64,000 nt of DNA, taken from positions 1 to 64,000 of the forward strand of contig CAIONQ010000029.1 in NCBI GenBank assembly GCA_903859705.1. The letters are read 5' to 3'. The position numbers were made by a program, and so were the translations under genes. A model generated the notes under the pieces. That model had not been told where the DNA came from, searched no databases, and worked only from the letters and a program-made list of their open reading frames with translations. Below, one piece after another: positions 9,361-18,732 of the stretch (positions are counted from its first letter, which is position 1; the number at the start of each line of letters is the position of its first letter). This DNA is from an uncultured Chthonomonas sp. Its GTDB lineage: Bacteria > Armatimonadota > Chthonomonadetes > Chthonomonadales > Chthonomonadaceae.

Positions 9361-9382
9361 ATAAATGAACATGTTCATTTAT
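9361..9382. promoter_or_regulatory. TetR operator-like perfect palindrome, copy 2
   Basis: A perfect 22-bp palindrome centred on AATGAACATGTTCATT. It overlaps the expected -10 region of the rightward promoter (TTGACT at 9331-9336, then AT-rich sequence), so bound repressor would block transcription of the membrane SRPBCC gene. Confidence 0.75.
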
Positions 9383-9421
9383 GGAAAACTGGGCCGATGA
9401 GATCGGGAACAGGAGCGAACA

Positions 9422-10396
9422 TTGGAAAAGGGAGTTCGAGGGAATAGTGGCGAAGACACAGCAAAGAATGCTGCCATTAATGGGATAGTTGCATCTAACG
9501 CCGTGGGCACAGTGATTGTGTGGATGCTACTTGCCTTCACGGTTGGCCAAACATCTGGCGGGGAGATATACTTGCTCTCGGTGTTTACCCTGGTGCCAAT
9601 GCTTATGGGGTTTATCCTTGAGAGCTTCCGGGAAGATTCTGGAGCCACACGCAAACACAAGCTGTATACCTCGGCACTAAACTATGTGGTTGCGCTTGTT
9701 ATATGCCTTGTGGTGCTGCATGAGGGCGCAATCTGCATAATTATTGCCGCCCCTCTGGTGATGTTGTTTCATGTGTTTGGTGTGGCTTTATACACGGCGG
9801 TAAGCAATTTCAGAAAAGGCCGCCTGCGCTCCAGCGTAGTCCCACTTCTACTGGTTTTCTGTGTGGTGGATATCTATGTGCCACATCAGTTCGAAACTTC
9901 GGAATCGGATATGTTAACTATAAAGGCACCTCCTACAGCTGTATGGCAGTACCTGGCAAGCTATCCTCGAAACGATTCCCCCTGTGATTACTGGCTGTGG
10001 AGCGTGGGTTTGCCCATGCCCATACGTTCTGTAGCGGTTTCTGCACAGGTTGGAGCGGAGCGGAAGTGTGAGTTTACTGGCGGGGTATCGGCTGCCGAGA
10101 TTATCACTGTAAGTGAGCCCGGCAAGCGGCTGGCATTTAGTGTAACGCGCCAGCCAGATCACCCGGAAGCGGTGGGGCACTTTAAGCTGGAGCGGGGAGA
10201 GTTTTTACTTCAGGATAACGGCAATGGAACCACCACCCTAACGGGCACCAGCTGGTACAGCCTGCGTGTGTACCCGGCGGTGTACTACAACCTGTGGGTG
10301 AACGATATTGTAAAGAGAGTGCACCTGCGGGTAATGAACCATGTGAAGAGGCTGGCAGAGGCGGATGTAATTGCCGGGCAAAAAACCCGCCTCTAA
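9422..10396 (+). CDS. Membrane protein with C-terminal SRPBCC (polyketide cyclase-like) domain
   Basis: A 324-aa protein. Residues about 15-150 contain around four hydrophobic segments (including GTVIVWMLLAFTVG and LNYVVALVICLVVLHEG). Residues about 160-310 look like a START/SRPBCC lipid- or ligand-binding domain, opening with IKAPPTAVWQYLASYPR and closing with the long helix NDIVKRVHLRVMNHVKRLAE. The TTG start follows AGGAG by six bases. It lies directly behind the TetR operators and is the probable regulated target. A role in handling a hydrophobic compound sensed by TetR is inference. Confidence 0.7.
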   Translation: MEKGVRGNSGEDTAKNAAINGIVASNAVGTVIVWMLLAFTVGQTSGGEIYLLSVFTLVPMLMGFILESFREDSGATRKHKLYTSALNYVVALVICLVVLHEGAICIIIAAPLVMLFHVFGVALYTAVSNFRKGRLRSSVVPLLLVFCVVDIYVPHQFETSESDMLTIKAPPTAVWQYLASYPRNDSPCDYWLWSVGLPMPIRSVAVSAQVGAERKCEFTGGVSAAEIITVSEPGKRLAFSVTRQPDHPEAVGHFKLERGEFLLQDNGNGTTTLTGTSWYSLRVYPAVYYNLWVNDIVKRVHLRVMNHVKRLAEADVIAGQKTRL

Positions 10397-10439
10397 ATGC
10401 AGGGTGAATAAGAGGCAGTTTCCACGCCTGGCTGAAGGC

Positions 10440-10757
10440 TCAGCCCTGCCCCACCACTTCGCTAATCTGGATGGTTGGCGGAATATCCGTGTAGTTGGGA
10501 ATATCGGCGACAAGCTCTGCCATGTTGGGCATAAAACCCGCAAGAAAAGCCTCTACCGATTCGCAAAAGATATGGCACTGCGCCACATAGGGCGGGGGAG
10601 CGCCCGGTTCGCCACCCATCAACCCTTTTTCCACCGCGTAGTACTTGCAGTGATCGCCCATGCGCTCTTTGGTGAGGGGCATATGCGTGTTGAGGTAATA
10701 CTCGTGGTCAAACCTTGCCCCGGGCACATTTGCATACATAACGGTTACGTTGATCAA
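10440..10757 (-). CDS. EthD family protein
   Basis: A 105-aa protein of the EthD family, a dimeric alpha/beta-barrel fold. It opens with INVTVMYAN and has the family pattern FDHEYYLNTHMPL, with His-Met-Pro. The later FCESVEAFLAGF and a C-terminal IQISEVV strand are typical. EthD proteins accompany cytochrome P450 ether-degradation systems, but most members, like this one, lack such neighbours and are of unknown activity. It converges with the membrane SRPBCC gene. Confidence 0.85.
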   Translation of the reverse strand: MINVTVMYANVPGARFDHEYYLNTHMPLTKERMGDHCKYYAVEKGLMGGEPGAPPPYVAQCHIFCESVEAFLAGFMPNMAELVADIPNYTDIPPTIQISEVVGQG

Positions 10758-10857
10758 TGGCGCTGCTCCTGATGTGTTAACGGGAAACCCGTAATGGGTT
10801 TTACGAACAGGGGCGAAGAATTGCGGCGGTGGGTTGGGTTCAAAAAGAGGAGCCTGT

Positions 10858-12345
10858 TTAATTTCGTACCGCCGGAGATGCCGAAACAGAATCTCCGCGC
10901 AGCCAGTCTGCGAGTATTCCCTGCTTTGTGTCCATGTTCAAATATTCGCTCATCAGGCATCGCCACAGGGCCTGACGTTCGCGGGCAGTTAGTGTATTTC
11001 CGGGCGGCATGGTTCCCTGCTCAACCAGCGTTTGTACCATGCCCCTGTGGGTTCGGAAGGCTTTAAGATCCAGATCTGTAGGAACGGCCTGCGGGTAGTT
11101 GATAACTCCAAAGTTGTTATGGCAATTTGAACAGTGCATGGCATTTCTGATGCGATCGTAGGATGTGGGGGATATATCCAGGCCCGCTGTGGCAGATTTC
11201 AGGAAGGCATCGCTGCGATAACGGTTGGTGGGGCCAAGGCATGGGCCGTATGCAAACGTATCCTGATACACATAGTTTGGCGGGCCATATCCCATGATGA
11301 GGTTGTTGAGTTTTGCCGGCAGCTCGCCGGCGTTCGCCCTATTCTCTGCCAGTTTTCCACCAGAATCCAGTACGTACTCGCGGGCTGGATGAATCGGCAG
11401 TACCGATGACTTATGGCAGTTGTAGCAGTTCAGGCTGGGATCATGCAGCATCGTAAAATTAGAGCGGATCGAAAATTTACCGGTCTGTTTATCCCGGATT
11501 CGCATAAAATCGGAGAAGTAGGTGGTTGTTTTGGCGGGCGTCTCCGCATTACGAACAACGGTGAACATGGATACGCTGCGTGTTTCTGGATAAGTGCCCG
11601 GGTCCGCAATTCCAAACTGTATCCAGCGGTCAGCAACCTCGGAGTTTCCCACTGGCTCGTTCGGCACCATTACCAGCATGCGCCCATAGGTGTGGGCATC
11701 ATCCACGGTAGTGATGAACTGGGCATCAAAAAGCAGGCTTATCCATTTTCGCTCCGGAGGCAAATTGGCGTTGATACTATCTATCATCTCAAGTGCCTGG
11801 CGATAGGTACCTGGCGAGGCCATTGCCGTTAGAAACCGCTGGCTCTTCAGCAACTCCGGAAACTCTAAGTAGGGTTTTGCCAGATTCCAATACTGTTCAT
11901 CTGGCACTTCCAATCCAAGTCCATAGGGCACTTTGCCCGCGGCACCTGGTGGAATTACCATCCACTGCTGGGCTTTAACAAAACGAACAAAGTTGCCCAG
12001 CTCACGAGCTCTGCCTGCATCTTTACTGAAGTAGCTCGAATCTGCCTTCAGGCACTCCTGAATAACAGTATAGGCATGCATACTGGCTCTGGATACCTCT
12101 TTGCGGGCAAGCATCTTCCGAGTATCACTGCCTGTGGGAGCAAGCGTTGAGGTAAGGATGTGATTTATCTGCTCATCTCGCCACCCAACCCAGCGCTCCA
12201 GCGGCCAGGCCAACGGAGAATCGGCACGCACGTTCGGTGAGGCAGGCGTAATGGTACCGGCGGCAAGTAGTACTACCAGCGACAATCCCAGTGCGGGTGC
12301 CGTACATTTCGCCGCTATATGTACTCCGGGATGGGTGTTGTGCAT
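10858..12345 (-). CDS. Periplasmic di-haem cytochrome c-like protein
   Basis: A 495-aa exported protein with two haem-c attachment motifs, CYNCH (C307, C310, H311) and CSNCH (C405, C408, H409). A GTMPPG segment (Met446) could supply an axial methionine. A hydrophobic signal sequence covers about residues 15-31. The first 290 residues have no haem site and no fold I recognise. It is divergent from the PQQ-type propeller gene, with 135 bases between starts, suggesting co-regulation and perhaps electron transfer between the two products. That link is inferred from position only. Confidence 0.8.
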   Translation of the reverse strand: MHNTHPGVHIAAKCTAPALGLSLVVLLAAGTITPASPNVRADSPLAWPLERWVGWRDEQINHILTSTLAPTGSDTRKMLARKEVSRASMHAYTVIQECLKADSSYFSKDAGRARELGNFVRFVKAQQWMVIPPGAAGKVPYGLGLEVPDEQYWNLAKPYLEFPELLKSQRFLTAMASPGTYRQALEMIDSINANLPPERKWISLLFDAQFITTVDDAHTYGRMLVMVPNEPVGNSEVADRWIQFGIADPGTYPETRSVSMFTVVRNAETPAKTTTYFSDFMRIRDKQTGKFSIRSNFTMLHDPSLNCYNCHKSSVLPIHPAREYVLDSGGKLAENRANAGELPAKLNNLIMGYGPPNYVYQDTFAYGPCLGPTNRYRSDAFLKSATAGLDISPTSYDRIRNAMHCSNCHNNFGVINYPQAVPTDLDLKAFRTHRGMVQTLVEQGTMPPGNTLTARERQALWRCLMSEYLNMDTKQGILADWLRGDSVSASPAVRN

Positions 12346-12480
12346 TTGGTGTTTTGTGCGCTGCGGGAAGTGTGCTTGAAATGCTTGAAGCCAATAATTG
12401 CATTATAACGTAGTTCCGGCAGAACGGCCCGCAGTATCAACGGTTGCCAACATAGAAACCGAATCCGTGCTTATTTCGGT

Positions 12481-15006
12481 ATGATGCATTGTATAGTTCG
12501 CCGGTTGGATGCTGTTATTGGAGGTGCCTGCATGCTGCCATTACTGTTGCTGCCTGTTGTGTTGATGCCTGCAGATACTGGTGCAAAAACTGCTCCGGGG
12601 TTAATCCGGCCGCCATTTGTGCGCACTTGGACCGTAAAGCTTGAGGATTCGGCGCAAATACTTGGCGTGCAAAACGGGGTTGCATTCTACAAAAGCCAGA
12701 AAGGCCTTGGTGCGCTGGATGTAAAGAGTGGTGCGGTACTGTGGGAAACTCTGCACAAAGAGCAGATCTCTCGGGCACGCCTGGTGGGCACGCAAATTAT
12801 TGCCGCCACACTATCCGCAGACGACTCGCGAGGAGACATTCTGGCTGTATCGACTTTGAACCGCACAAGCCAGAAGCTCGCCAGTTGCAGCGGAGGTTAT
12901 TCAGATCTGTTTGTGGCCGCTGGCCGAATCTACTGCCTAGAAAACTCTGGTTCTGTAAAGTGCCTGAACCTGCAAACTGGCGGAGTAATCTGGAGCAAAT
13001 TGCTGGCAAGCGGGGGCAGGTCGCCAGGGAGCATGGGGCGGCTTGCGGCAACTCCGGCCGGCGTTTACGTTGCCATGAAAGATTCGGAATATGGCCTGAA
13101 CCCGGCCAACGGCCAGGTGCGGTGGCATCACAAATCGGAGTATGCCGGGCTGTACCCACCCATAATTGTGGGTAACGATGTTATTACTAAGCAAGATGGT
13201 GCTGCACGCCTTAACCTGGTTACGGGCAAGCCGGTATGGCACAACTCCAATGGAGACTCCAGCAGTGCTGTTGCAGGCAACGTGATTATTGGCGTGGAAG
13301 AGGGTGGGCTCACAGGTCGCGATGTTCGCACGGGGAAGCAGCTGTGGAGCAAACCGGTTAAGGACCCCACATCCTCCTATTCTGGCGATGACGATGCCTT
13401 GCAGGTAACAGATGACAAAGAGGTGTGGTTTCAAAGAGAACCAGATTTCAGCGTAACGCGGGATGGAAAGATACTGTGGGAGGCCCGGCGGCCCTATACG
13501 GGCAACCCGGTGTATGCGGATGGTACAACGCTTATTACAAGCGACCATACCCGCATTCTGGGGTATCGGCACGGCAAACTTCCGGCGCTGCCAGAGCAGG
13601 CGGATGGGCGAAAAGCTGCTGCCGAGAAGCTTGCCCAGCAGTTTGATAGGCTGGATGATGCCGAACGTGCCAGGCTTGCAAATCTCGGGCAGTTTGTATT
13701 CCGTCCACTGCTTGGCCAGTATGTAAAGTGGGCTGCCGCATGGAACCGGAACCCGAGCGGGCCCAACGGCACCGAACTGTATGACTTGCTAACAGATTCA
13801 CCACCGGTGCTGGATGCTGCCTTTAGCAAGCAGGATACGCGGGAGCTTGTTGCAGCCGTTCAGAAACTGGGTGCGAAATCAGAGTGGCGTGGCAGCCTGG
13901 AAAGAATCCTGGCACACAAGGGCGATCCGGATGCTTACATCCCGATGATGCTGCAATCTCTGCATCAGCAGCCCGCCGGGAAACAGGGAAGTGGTGAAGC
14001 ATTGGATGCGGTGGCCCACTCACCCCATCCGCTTGCTGTTAAGTTTATGCTGGCAGCCCTGGCAAACCCCAAAGCGCCGGAAGAGTGGCGAGCGGCAGCT
14101 TTTCAGCACCTTGCGGGCACGGGTGGGGCAGTTGGGCAGGCAGCAGTGCTTGCCGCCCGGCCAAAGGCAGGCCCTGCGCAGGAATGGTGGAACAGAATTG
14201 ATCTTAACACGATTGCAAAGAGCCGTGAAAACCTTGGTGTAAAAACAGACGCCAGTGGCCACAAGTGGATGCTTTTTACGAGCGGCGTACTGGGGCATTA
14301 CCGAGATCTGTACATAGTGGCCATCGAACCCAACGGCCCGGATGGTTTTGGGCGCCCGTTATACACCGGGGTTTATGCAGGAGGCACATTTCGCAAAGAG
14401 GGGCCAAAGCTGTTTCGTGGTATCCCAATAGAAAAGTTGATTGCTTCTGAGTGGATCAAGATTTTCCCAACCGACGCTGCCATCCGCCAGGATTCCGATA
14501 ATGATGGGCTAACCGATCTGGTTGAGCAGAGGCTGGGTACCGATCCGCACAACGCAGATACGGATGGGGATGGCGTGGGCGATGCCGTTGATGGCTGCCC
14601 AAATGGCTCTGGAGCACCGGTAACGGACGATCAGCAGATTATTGCCGCATGCATAGAGGCAAGGTTCTTTGAACAGAAGTGGAGTACTCCTGCACTTCTA
14701 TCTGTGGCGGGTGTGCAGCCTTTTCAGGTGACGGGATATTCAGGACTTGTAATGTGGGATACGCCCGGTAAAACAGACAGGTTGAACGAAGTGTATGGTG
14801 GCGGAATGAATCATATCTCCTTTTCGCCCATAAGCCGCAGCGATAAAAATGCACCCATCATCGAGTACTCCGCCGATCATAAGAAGGCAAAAACACTAAT
14901 TAGCCGATACTCTGGGGGGCTAAATGGAGATGGCATAGAGGTGGATTTGATAAAGGTGGGAGATACCTGGTTTGTGGTTGATTTGCACATGAAGTTTGTT
15001 TCTTAG
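12481..15006 (+). CDS. PQQ-type beta-propeller protein with thrombospondin type 3 repeat
   Basis: An 841-aa exported protein. The signal segment (about residues 14-30, LPLLLLPVVLMP) is followed by a PQQ-like/BamB-like propeller over residues about 40-370, with recurring G-V-W units such as SGAVLWETL, TGGVIWSKLL, NGQVRWHHK, TGKPVWHN and TGKQLWSK. The middle region (about 370-600) is helical and HEAT-like. Residues about 671-708 are calcium-binding type 3 repeats (DSDNDGLTD, DTDGDGVGD). Quinoprotein dehydrogenase catalytic residues were not seen, so a structural or binding role is likelier than PQQ catalysis. No good SD precedes ATG 12481. Confidence 0.8.
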   Translation: MMHCIVRRLDAVIGGACMLPLLLLPVVLMPADTGAKTAPGLIRPPFVRTWTVKLEDSAQILGVQNGVAFYKSQKGLGALDVKSGAVLWETLHKEQISRARLVGTQIIAATLSADDSRGDILAVSTLNRTSQKLASCSGGYSDLFVAAGRIYCLENSGSVKCLNLQTGGVIWSKLLASGGRSPGSMGRLAATPAGVYVAMKDSEYGLNPANGQVRWHHKSEYAGLYPPIIVGNDVITKQDGAARLNLVTGKPVWHNSNGDSSSAVAGNVIIGVEEGGLTGRDVRTGKQLWSKPVKDPTSSYSGDDDALQVTDDKEVWFQREPDFSVTRDGKILWEARRPYTGNPVYADGTTLITSDHTRILGYRHGKLPALPEQADGRKAAAEKLAQQFDRLDDAERARLANLGQFVFRPLLGQYVKWAAAWNRNPSGPNGTELYDLLTDSPPVLDAAFSKQDTRELVAAVQKLGAKSEWRGSLERILAHKGDPDAYIPMMLQSLHQQPAGKQGSGEALDAVAHSPHPLAVKFMLAALANPKAPEEWRAAAFQHLAGTGGAVGQAAVLAARPKAGPAQEWWNRIDLNTIAKSRENLGVKTDASGHKWMLFTSGVLGHYRDLYIVAIEPNGPDGFGRPLYTGVYAGGTFRKEGPKLFRGIPIEKLIASEWIKIFPTDAAIRQDSDNDGLTDLVEQRLGTDPHNADTDGDGVGDAVDGCPNGSGAPVTDDQQIIAACIEARFFEQKWSTPALLSVAGVQPFQVTGYSGLVMWDTPGKTDRLNEVYGGGMNHISFSPISRSDKNAPIIEYSADHKKAKTLISRYSGGLNGDGIEVDLIKVGDTWFVVDLHMKFVS

Positions 15007-15044
15007 AACTGAGCGAACACCAGCTTGCCACAGGAATAATCGGT

Positions 15045-15113
15045 AAATGCCCGGTTTCCGCTCAACTCCTGAAAATTAACAGTGTGTTGAAACGGGAAAC
15101 CGGGCATTTTTAT
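15045..15113. terminator. Bidirectional terminator between convergent genes
   Basis: Perfect 15-bp arms AAATGCCCGGTTTCC (15045-15059) and GGAAACCGGGCATTT (15095-15109), with T-rich flanks on either strand. The 35-base spacer makes an unusually long loop. It lies between the propeller gene and the second pirin gene and can serve both. Confidence 0.75.
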
Positions 15114-15127
15114 TTCAGCCTAATTGG

Positions 15128-15829
15128 TTACTGCAGATCAAACAGTAGAAACTCGGCACCTTCCTGAGCCTGCAGGGTTATGCTTCCAGTTCCTTCAACC
15201 GAGGCTCCATCGCCGGGGCTCAGGCTGTACCCTTCCAACTGAACTTTGCCTTTGATTACATGCACCCAGATGCCACGGCCTGCGGCGGCGGCATGGGTGA
15301 TGGCGGAGCCGGCATCCAGCCTGCCGAAGTACACATCTGCATCTGCCCGAATCCCAATCGATTCTTGCCGGCCATCGCCAGATGCAAGCAGTGTAAGGCT
15401 GTTGGGCTGCGTGCTTGCTGCCATGGCGCGCTCTGCGTACCGTGGTTCGCCGCCAACTACATTCGGCAGGATCCATATCTGTAAGAAGTGAACGGGTGCG
15501 CTATTGGATGGGTTGTACTCGCTATGCAACACTCCGCTGCCTGCGCTCATGTACTGCAGATCACCTGCCTGAATAACGCGCCCATTGCCCATGGAGTCGT
15601 TATGCTCCAACTGGCCATCTATAACATAACTCAGGATTTCGGCATCTCTATGCCCATGCCTGCCAAAGCCCTGGCCGGGTTCCACATGGTCATCATTCAG
15701 AACGCGTAACGCATGAAACTGCATGTGTGCCGCATCCTGATACTCGCCAAAAGAGAATGTATGTTTACTGTTTAGCCAGCCCCGTTGTGTGGTTCCGCGC
15801 TCGTCCGATTGTCTGATGGTAACTTTCAT
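15128..15829 (-). CDS. Pirin family protein, YhaK-like
   Basis: A 233-aa bicupin. It opens MKVTIRQSDERG and carries GFGRHGHRDAEILSYV, the pirin metal-binding region, followed by GDLQYMSAGSGVLHSE. It belongs to the shorter YhaK-like pirins, in contrast to the 299-aa pirin at 2.9-3.8 kb. ATG 15829 is set by GGGAGG seven bases upstream. An AraC-type regulator precedes it by 56 bases on the same strand, so regulation by or with that gene is plausible. The enzymatic activity (quercetinase-like or none) is not determined. Confidence 0.9.
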   Translation of the reverse strand: MKVTIRQSDERGTTQRGWLNSKHTFSFGEYQDAAHMQFHALRVLNDDHVEPGQGFGRHGHRDAEILSYVIDGQLEHNDSMGNGRVIQAGDLQYMSAGSGVLHSEYNPSNSAPVHFLQIWILPNVVGGEPRYAERAMAASTQPNSLTLLASGDGRQESIGIRADADVYFGRLDAGSAITHAAAAGRGIWVHVIKGKVQLEGYSLSPGDGASVEGTGSITLQAQEGAEFLLFDLQ

Positions 15830-15885
15830 CTCATTGCCTCCCAATCGCGCCGCCTTTTGCAGTTCAGCGGCCTGCGTTGTATCGA

Positions 15886-16260
15886 TTATCCATCAGGCAA
15901 CAGGGCTATGTCTTTCGGTTTTCTGCTGAGCTGGCGCAGGCTGCCAGGCGTTTCGCCAAAGTGGATTTTGTAGGCAACGTTCAGGCAAGCCTGGCTGCTG
16001 AAGCCAACCTCCAGCGCAACCTCCGCAAGGGGTATATCGGTATTTAGCAGGAGTTGGCGGGCACGTTGTACGCGGGCACGCACTATGTAGGCGTGGGGAG
16101 CAATCTGCACTTGCTGCCGAAACAGGCGGGCAAAGCAGGATGCACTGAGCCCTGTGAGGTCGGCCAGTTTATCTACCTCAAGATCCGAATCCAGGTTAGC
16201 ATCAATAAACTGCAGAACGCGGTTGAGTGTGCCGCTATCCAACGAAGTAGGTGTATCCAT
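15886..16260 (-). CDS. Short AraC-family regulator (DNA-binding domain only)
   Basis: A 124-aa protein consisting almost only of the two AraC HTH motifs. The first is VDKLADLTGLSASCFARLFRQQ, and the second is IPLAEVALEVGFSSQACLNVAYKIHFGETP. It has no ligand-binding domain, as in MarA/SoxS-like regulators, so its amount or its partners rather than a ligand probably control it. It sits between the BTAD regulator gene (78 bases upstream) and the pirin gene on the same strand. Confidence 0.88.
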   Translation of the reverse strand: MDTPTSLDSGTLNRVLQFIDANLDSDLEVDKLADLTGLSASCFARLFRQQVQIAPHAYIVRARVQRARQLLLNTDIPLAEVALEVGFSSQACLNVAYKIHFGETPGSLRQLSRKPKDIALLPDG

Positions 16261-16338
16261 GGTCCTCAGAGTTTACGCCAAAACTCAGGAATTTAGCGCG
16301 AGAAACCTGGCAGGCTCTGCTATACCAGCCTGCCGATA

Positions 16339-18732
16339 TCAGTACTGCAGCACTGTAAATGCTCTCTGCTTATTCGGCAGGGCAGTTTGGCCGGTTAACA
16401 CATAACCCGGAAAGTAGGAGCTGGTTATATCGTTAAAACGGCTGGCTTTTGCAATTCCAGCATCAAATACGTTGATTGGCCCGGGCCCACCCTCCCCGCC
16501 TGTACTGCCGAACAAAATGGAGCTGTTTTCCACCATATCGGTTGCTAATCCCGGGCTGGCGAGGCCAGCATAGCTAATTACCTGCGAGTTTTCCAGCTGG
16601 ATGGCAGTTATATTTGTGTTGTGATAACCTGCCGGAGCCCTGTAAGGCCACACCTTCAATTGGTTGCCCTGCCAGTCTAAATGTGCAAACCAGGTGCCCT
16701 CGCTGCCATCTGGCAGATACTCTGTTGCACACAGCGCTACGTTTCCTGTGGTATCCAGAGATAACCCTGTTAGAACTACTGAGGGGCCCATTTCAGCCAC
16801 GCTTTTGACCCATTCAAGGCTGCCATCCGGTTGCCACTTCTTTACGCTAATGGCGGCGGCATGGCCATTGGATTCTGGCTGAGATGCCAGTGTGCCAGCC
16901 ACGTAGATATGGCTGTTTTTATCCAACTGCATGGTTATGGCGGAAGCGGGGCGCAGGTGTGTCTGTTCGTCCAGCCACAGCCTATCGATTTTGCCATCGA
17001 CGGGCGCCAGAATTGCCAATAATGGCATGTCGTAGGCTGGCTTTTTTGTAGGGGCAGAGCGTTCCTGAACCGAACAGCATACTGCGAGACTTGTTGCCAG
17101 TTGAAATTTTTGGAACTGCGTGCTCTTGCCCTGCCGAATATATTTGCTCCAGAGCAATGTGCCATTTGCAGCGTAGTGTTCTACAAGCGCGGCGGTGCTT
17201 TTTCCCGGGCCAACAAGCGCTGTGCCGCCAAGAAAGCAGCCGCCCTGCGAATCTGCAACAGCCTGAATATGGTGGTCGTTGTCATCAATCAGGGGTGCCG
17301 AGCGTTTGGCCCAAACCTGCTTCCCACTTCCCCATTTATAGTTCAACAGCAGAAGGTGCCATCCGCCCGGGGCACCTGCTTTGCCTGGCACAAAAGAGTG
17401 GCCAGCCACAAAAACATGCTCGTGATCTACGCATATGGAATAGGAGCGATCGCAATCGTGCTCCGGGCTGCTGTAGCGTACAGCCCAGGCCTCGTTTCCA
17501 TTAACATCCAATTTGATGGTGAGGATATCAGTATCCTCATTTTTCGTATCTATAATCCCAGTTGCATAAATTCCTGTTGGGTCTTTCGTAATGGCGATGC
17601 CTTCGGCATTTGGCAGCTCTGATGGCTGCGGCGAGTAGTGGTAAACCCACTTTTCCTGATGCCGCCGGGCGGCATTGCTATTAACCGGGGGAGGGGCTGC
17701 TGGTATGCCACGACTTTTGTGAATTGTTTGCCAGCCTGCCGCCATGCACATGGCAACTATTGCCGTGATAAACATGCCGGTTTGCCAACGGCTCATCAAC
17801 TGGCTGGGCGCAGGCACAGAAACATCCAGTGAGGCTATTACCGGTTCCGCCGAAACATTACTAACAGCTGTATCGCCGCTTTTGTGGCTGTTATCCGTAT
17901 ATGCTCGTTTGCCAGCCTGCTCGCGCAGCTGTTCTGCAAGGCGCTTTGTACCCTCGGTGGGAGGTTCCATCTCCGCCTCAAATAGAGCTTTAACCAGCAC
18001 AGAGTACTGGCGTTGAATGGCAGCAGGCTGCCCCATGTCTGCAAACAGCCGCATCAGTGCAATGTGGTCTTCTTCCAATTGCGGGTTGTGTTTCAGCAAT
18101 GCCTGCAGCGCTTCTACTGCATTTTCAATATGGTTCTGGCTGCTGCAAGCTGCTGCATATTCGCGCAGCATCTGTTCGTAAATGTGCCCGAAGCGTGCCC
18201 GCTCTCTTTCGGCCCAAAGGGAGGAAACCTCTGGAAGCAACTCACCCTGGTACAGCTGGCGCGCGTGCAACACAAATGCGCCTGCCGCTTCGGGGCTGGC
18301 GGCACTCTTTGCCTTCCCCACCGCTTCAAGAAACCGGAGGGCATCCACCTCTACATTCGGTGCCAGCGAAACGCCATCCGTTACTATCGAGAGAAGCTGA
18401 TCCGCCTCTTCACCAAATAGAGTGCGGAGCTTCCTGGTTTCCTGCCGAAGGCGAGTGCGGGGATCTGAAACCTCTGTATCACTCCACAACGCACCTACAA
18501 GGGTGGTGCGAGATTGAAGCTTGCCCTGTTGCAGGGCGATGTAGGCAAGCAGCTCAGCCGATTTGGTGCCGCCAAGGGCAACCCTTTGGCCCGCCGGCGA
18601 TTCAACTGTAAGCGTGCCAAACAGATAAATTTTCCAGTTAGACAAGGGCTTATTATCTTGGATCTGGTTCTTGAAATGAACCCAGAACATCTCTGTTTTT
18701 GTCCGGCAACAATCCCGCAAACTCCACCACAT
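16339..18732 (-). CDS. Membrane-tethered SARP/BTAD regulator with extracytoplasmic repeat domain
   Basis: A 797-aa fusion. Residues about 33-115 are a winged-helix domain (WKIYLFGTLTVESPAGQ, LLAYIALQQGKL), and about 125-270 form a bacterial transcriptional activation domain with TPR-like helices (VDALRFLEAV, YQGELLPE, AVEALQALLKHNP). A single membrane segment (about 320-334) follows, then 450 residues resembling SBBP/beta-propeller repeats (GIYATGIIDTKNEDTDILTIKLDVNGNEAWAVRY in shorter recurring form). DNA binding inside and a sensor outside is the simplest reading, as in ToxR/CadC. The exact start (18732 or a downstream ATG) is uncertain. Confidence 0.75.
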   Translation of the reverse strand: MWWSLRDCCRTKTEMFWVHFKNQIQDNKPLSNWKIYLFGTLTVESPAGQRVALGGTKSAELLAYIALQQGKLQSRTTLVGALWSDTEVSDPRTRLRQETRKLRTLFGEEADQLLSIVTDGVSLAPNVEVDALRFLEAVGKAKSAASPEAAGAFVLHARQLYQGELLPEVSSLWAERERARFGHIYEQMLREYAAACSSQNHIENAVEALQALLKHNPQLEEDHIALMRLFADMGQPAAIQRQYSVLVKALFEAEMEPPTEGTKRLAEQLREQAGKRAYTDNSHKSGDTAVSNVSAEPVIASLDVSVPAPSQLMSRWQTGMFITAIVAMCMAAGWQTIHKSRGIPAAPPPVNSNAARRHQEKWVYHYSPQPSELPNAEGIAITKDPTGIYATGIIDTKNEDTDILTIKLDVNGNEAWAVRYSSPEHDCDRSYSICVDHEHVFVAGHSFVPGKAGAPGGWHLLLLNYKWGSGKQVWAKRSAPLIDDNDHHIQAVADSQGGCFLGGTALVGPGKSTAALVEHYAANGTLLWSKYIRQGKSTQFQKFQLATSLAVCCSVQERSAPTKKPAYDMPLLAILAPVDGKIDRLWLDEQTHLRPASAITMQLDKNSHIYVAGTLASQPESNGHAAAISVKKWQPDGSLEWVKSVAEMGPSVVLTGLSLDTTGNVALCATEYLPDGSEGTWFAHLDWQGNQLKVWPYRAPAGYHNTNITAIQLENSQVISYAGLASPGLATDMVENSSILFGSTGGEGGPGPINVFDAGIAKASRFNDITSSYFPGYVLTGQTALPNKQRAFTVLQY

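Noticed and set aside
12481-15006. Call as a PQQ-dependent dehydrogenase
   Set aside because: The propeller repeats are of PQQ/BamB type, but no dehydrogenase catalytic Asp or disulfide signature was visible.
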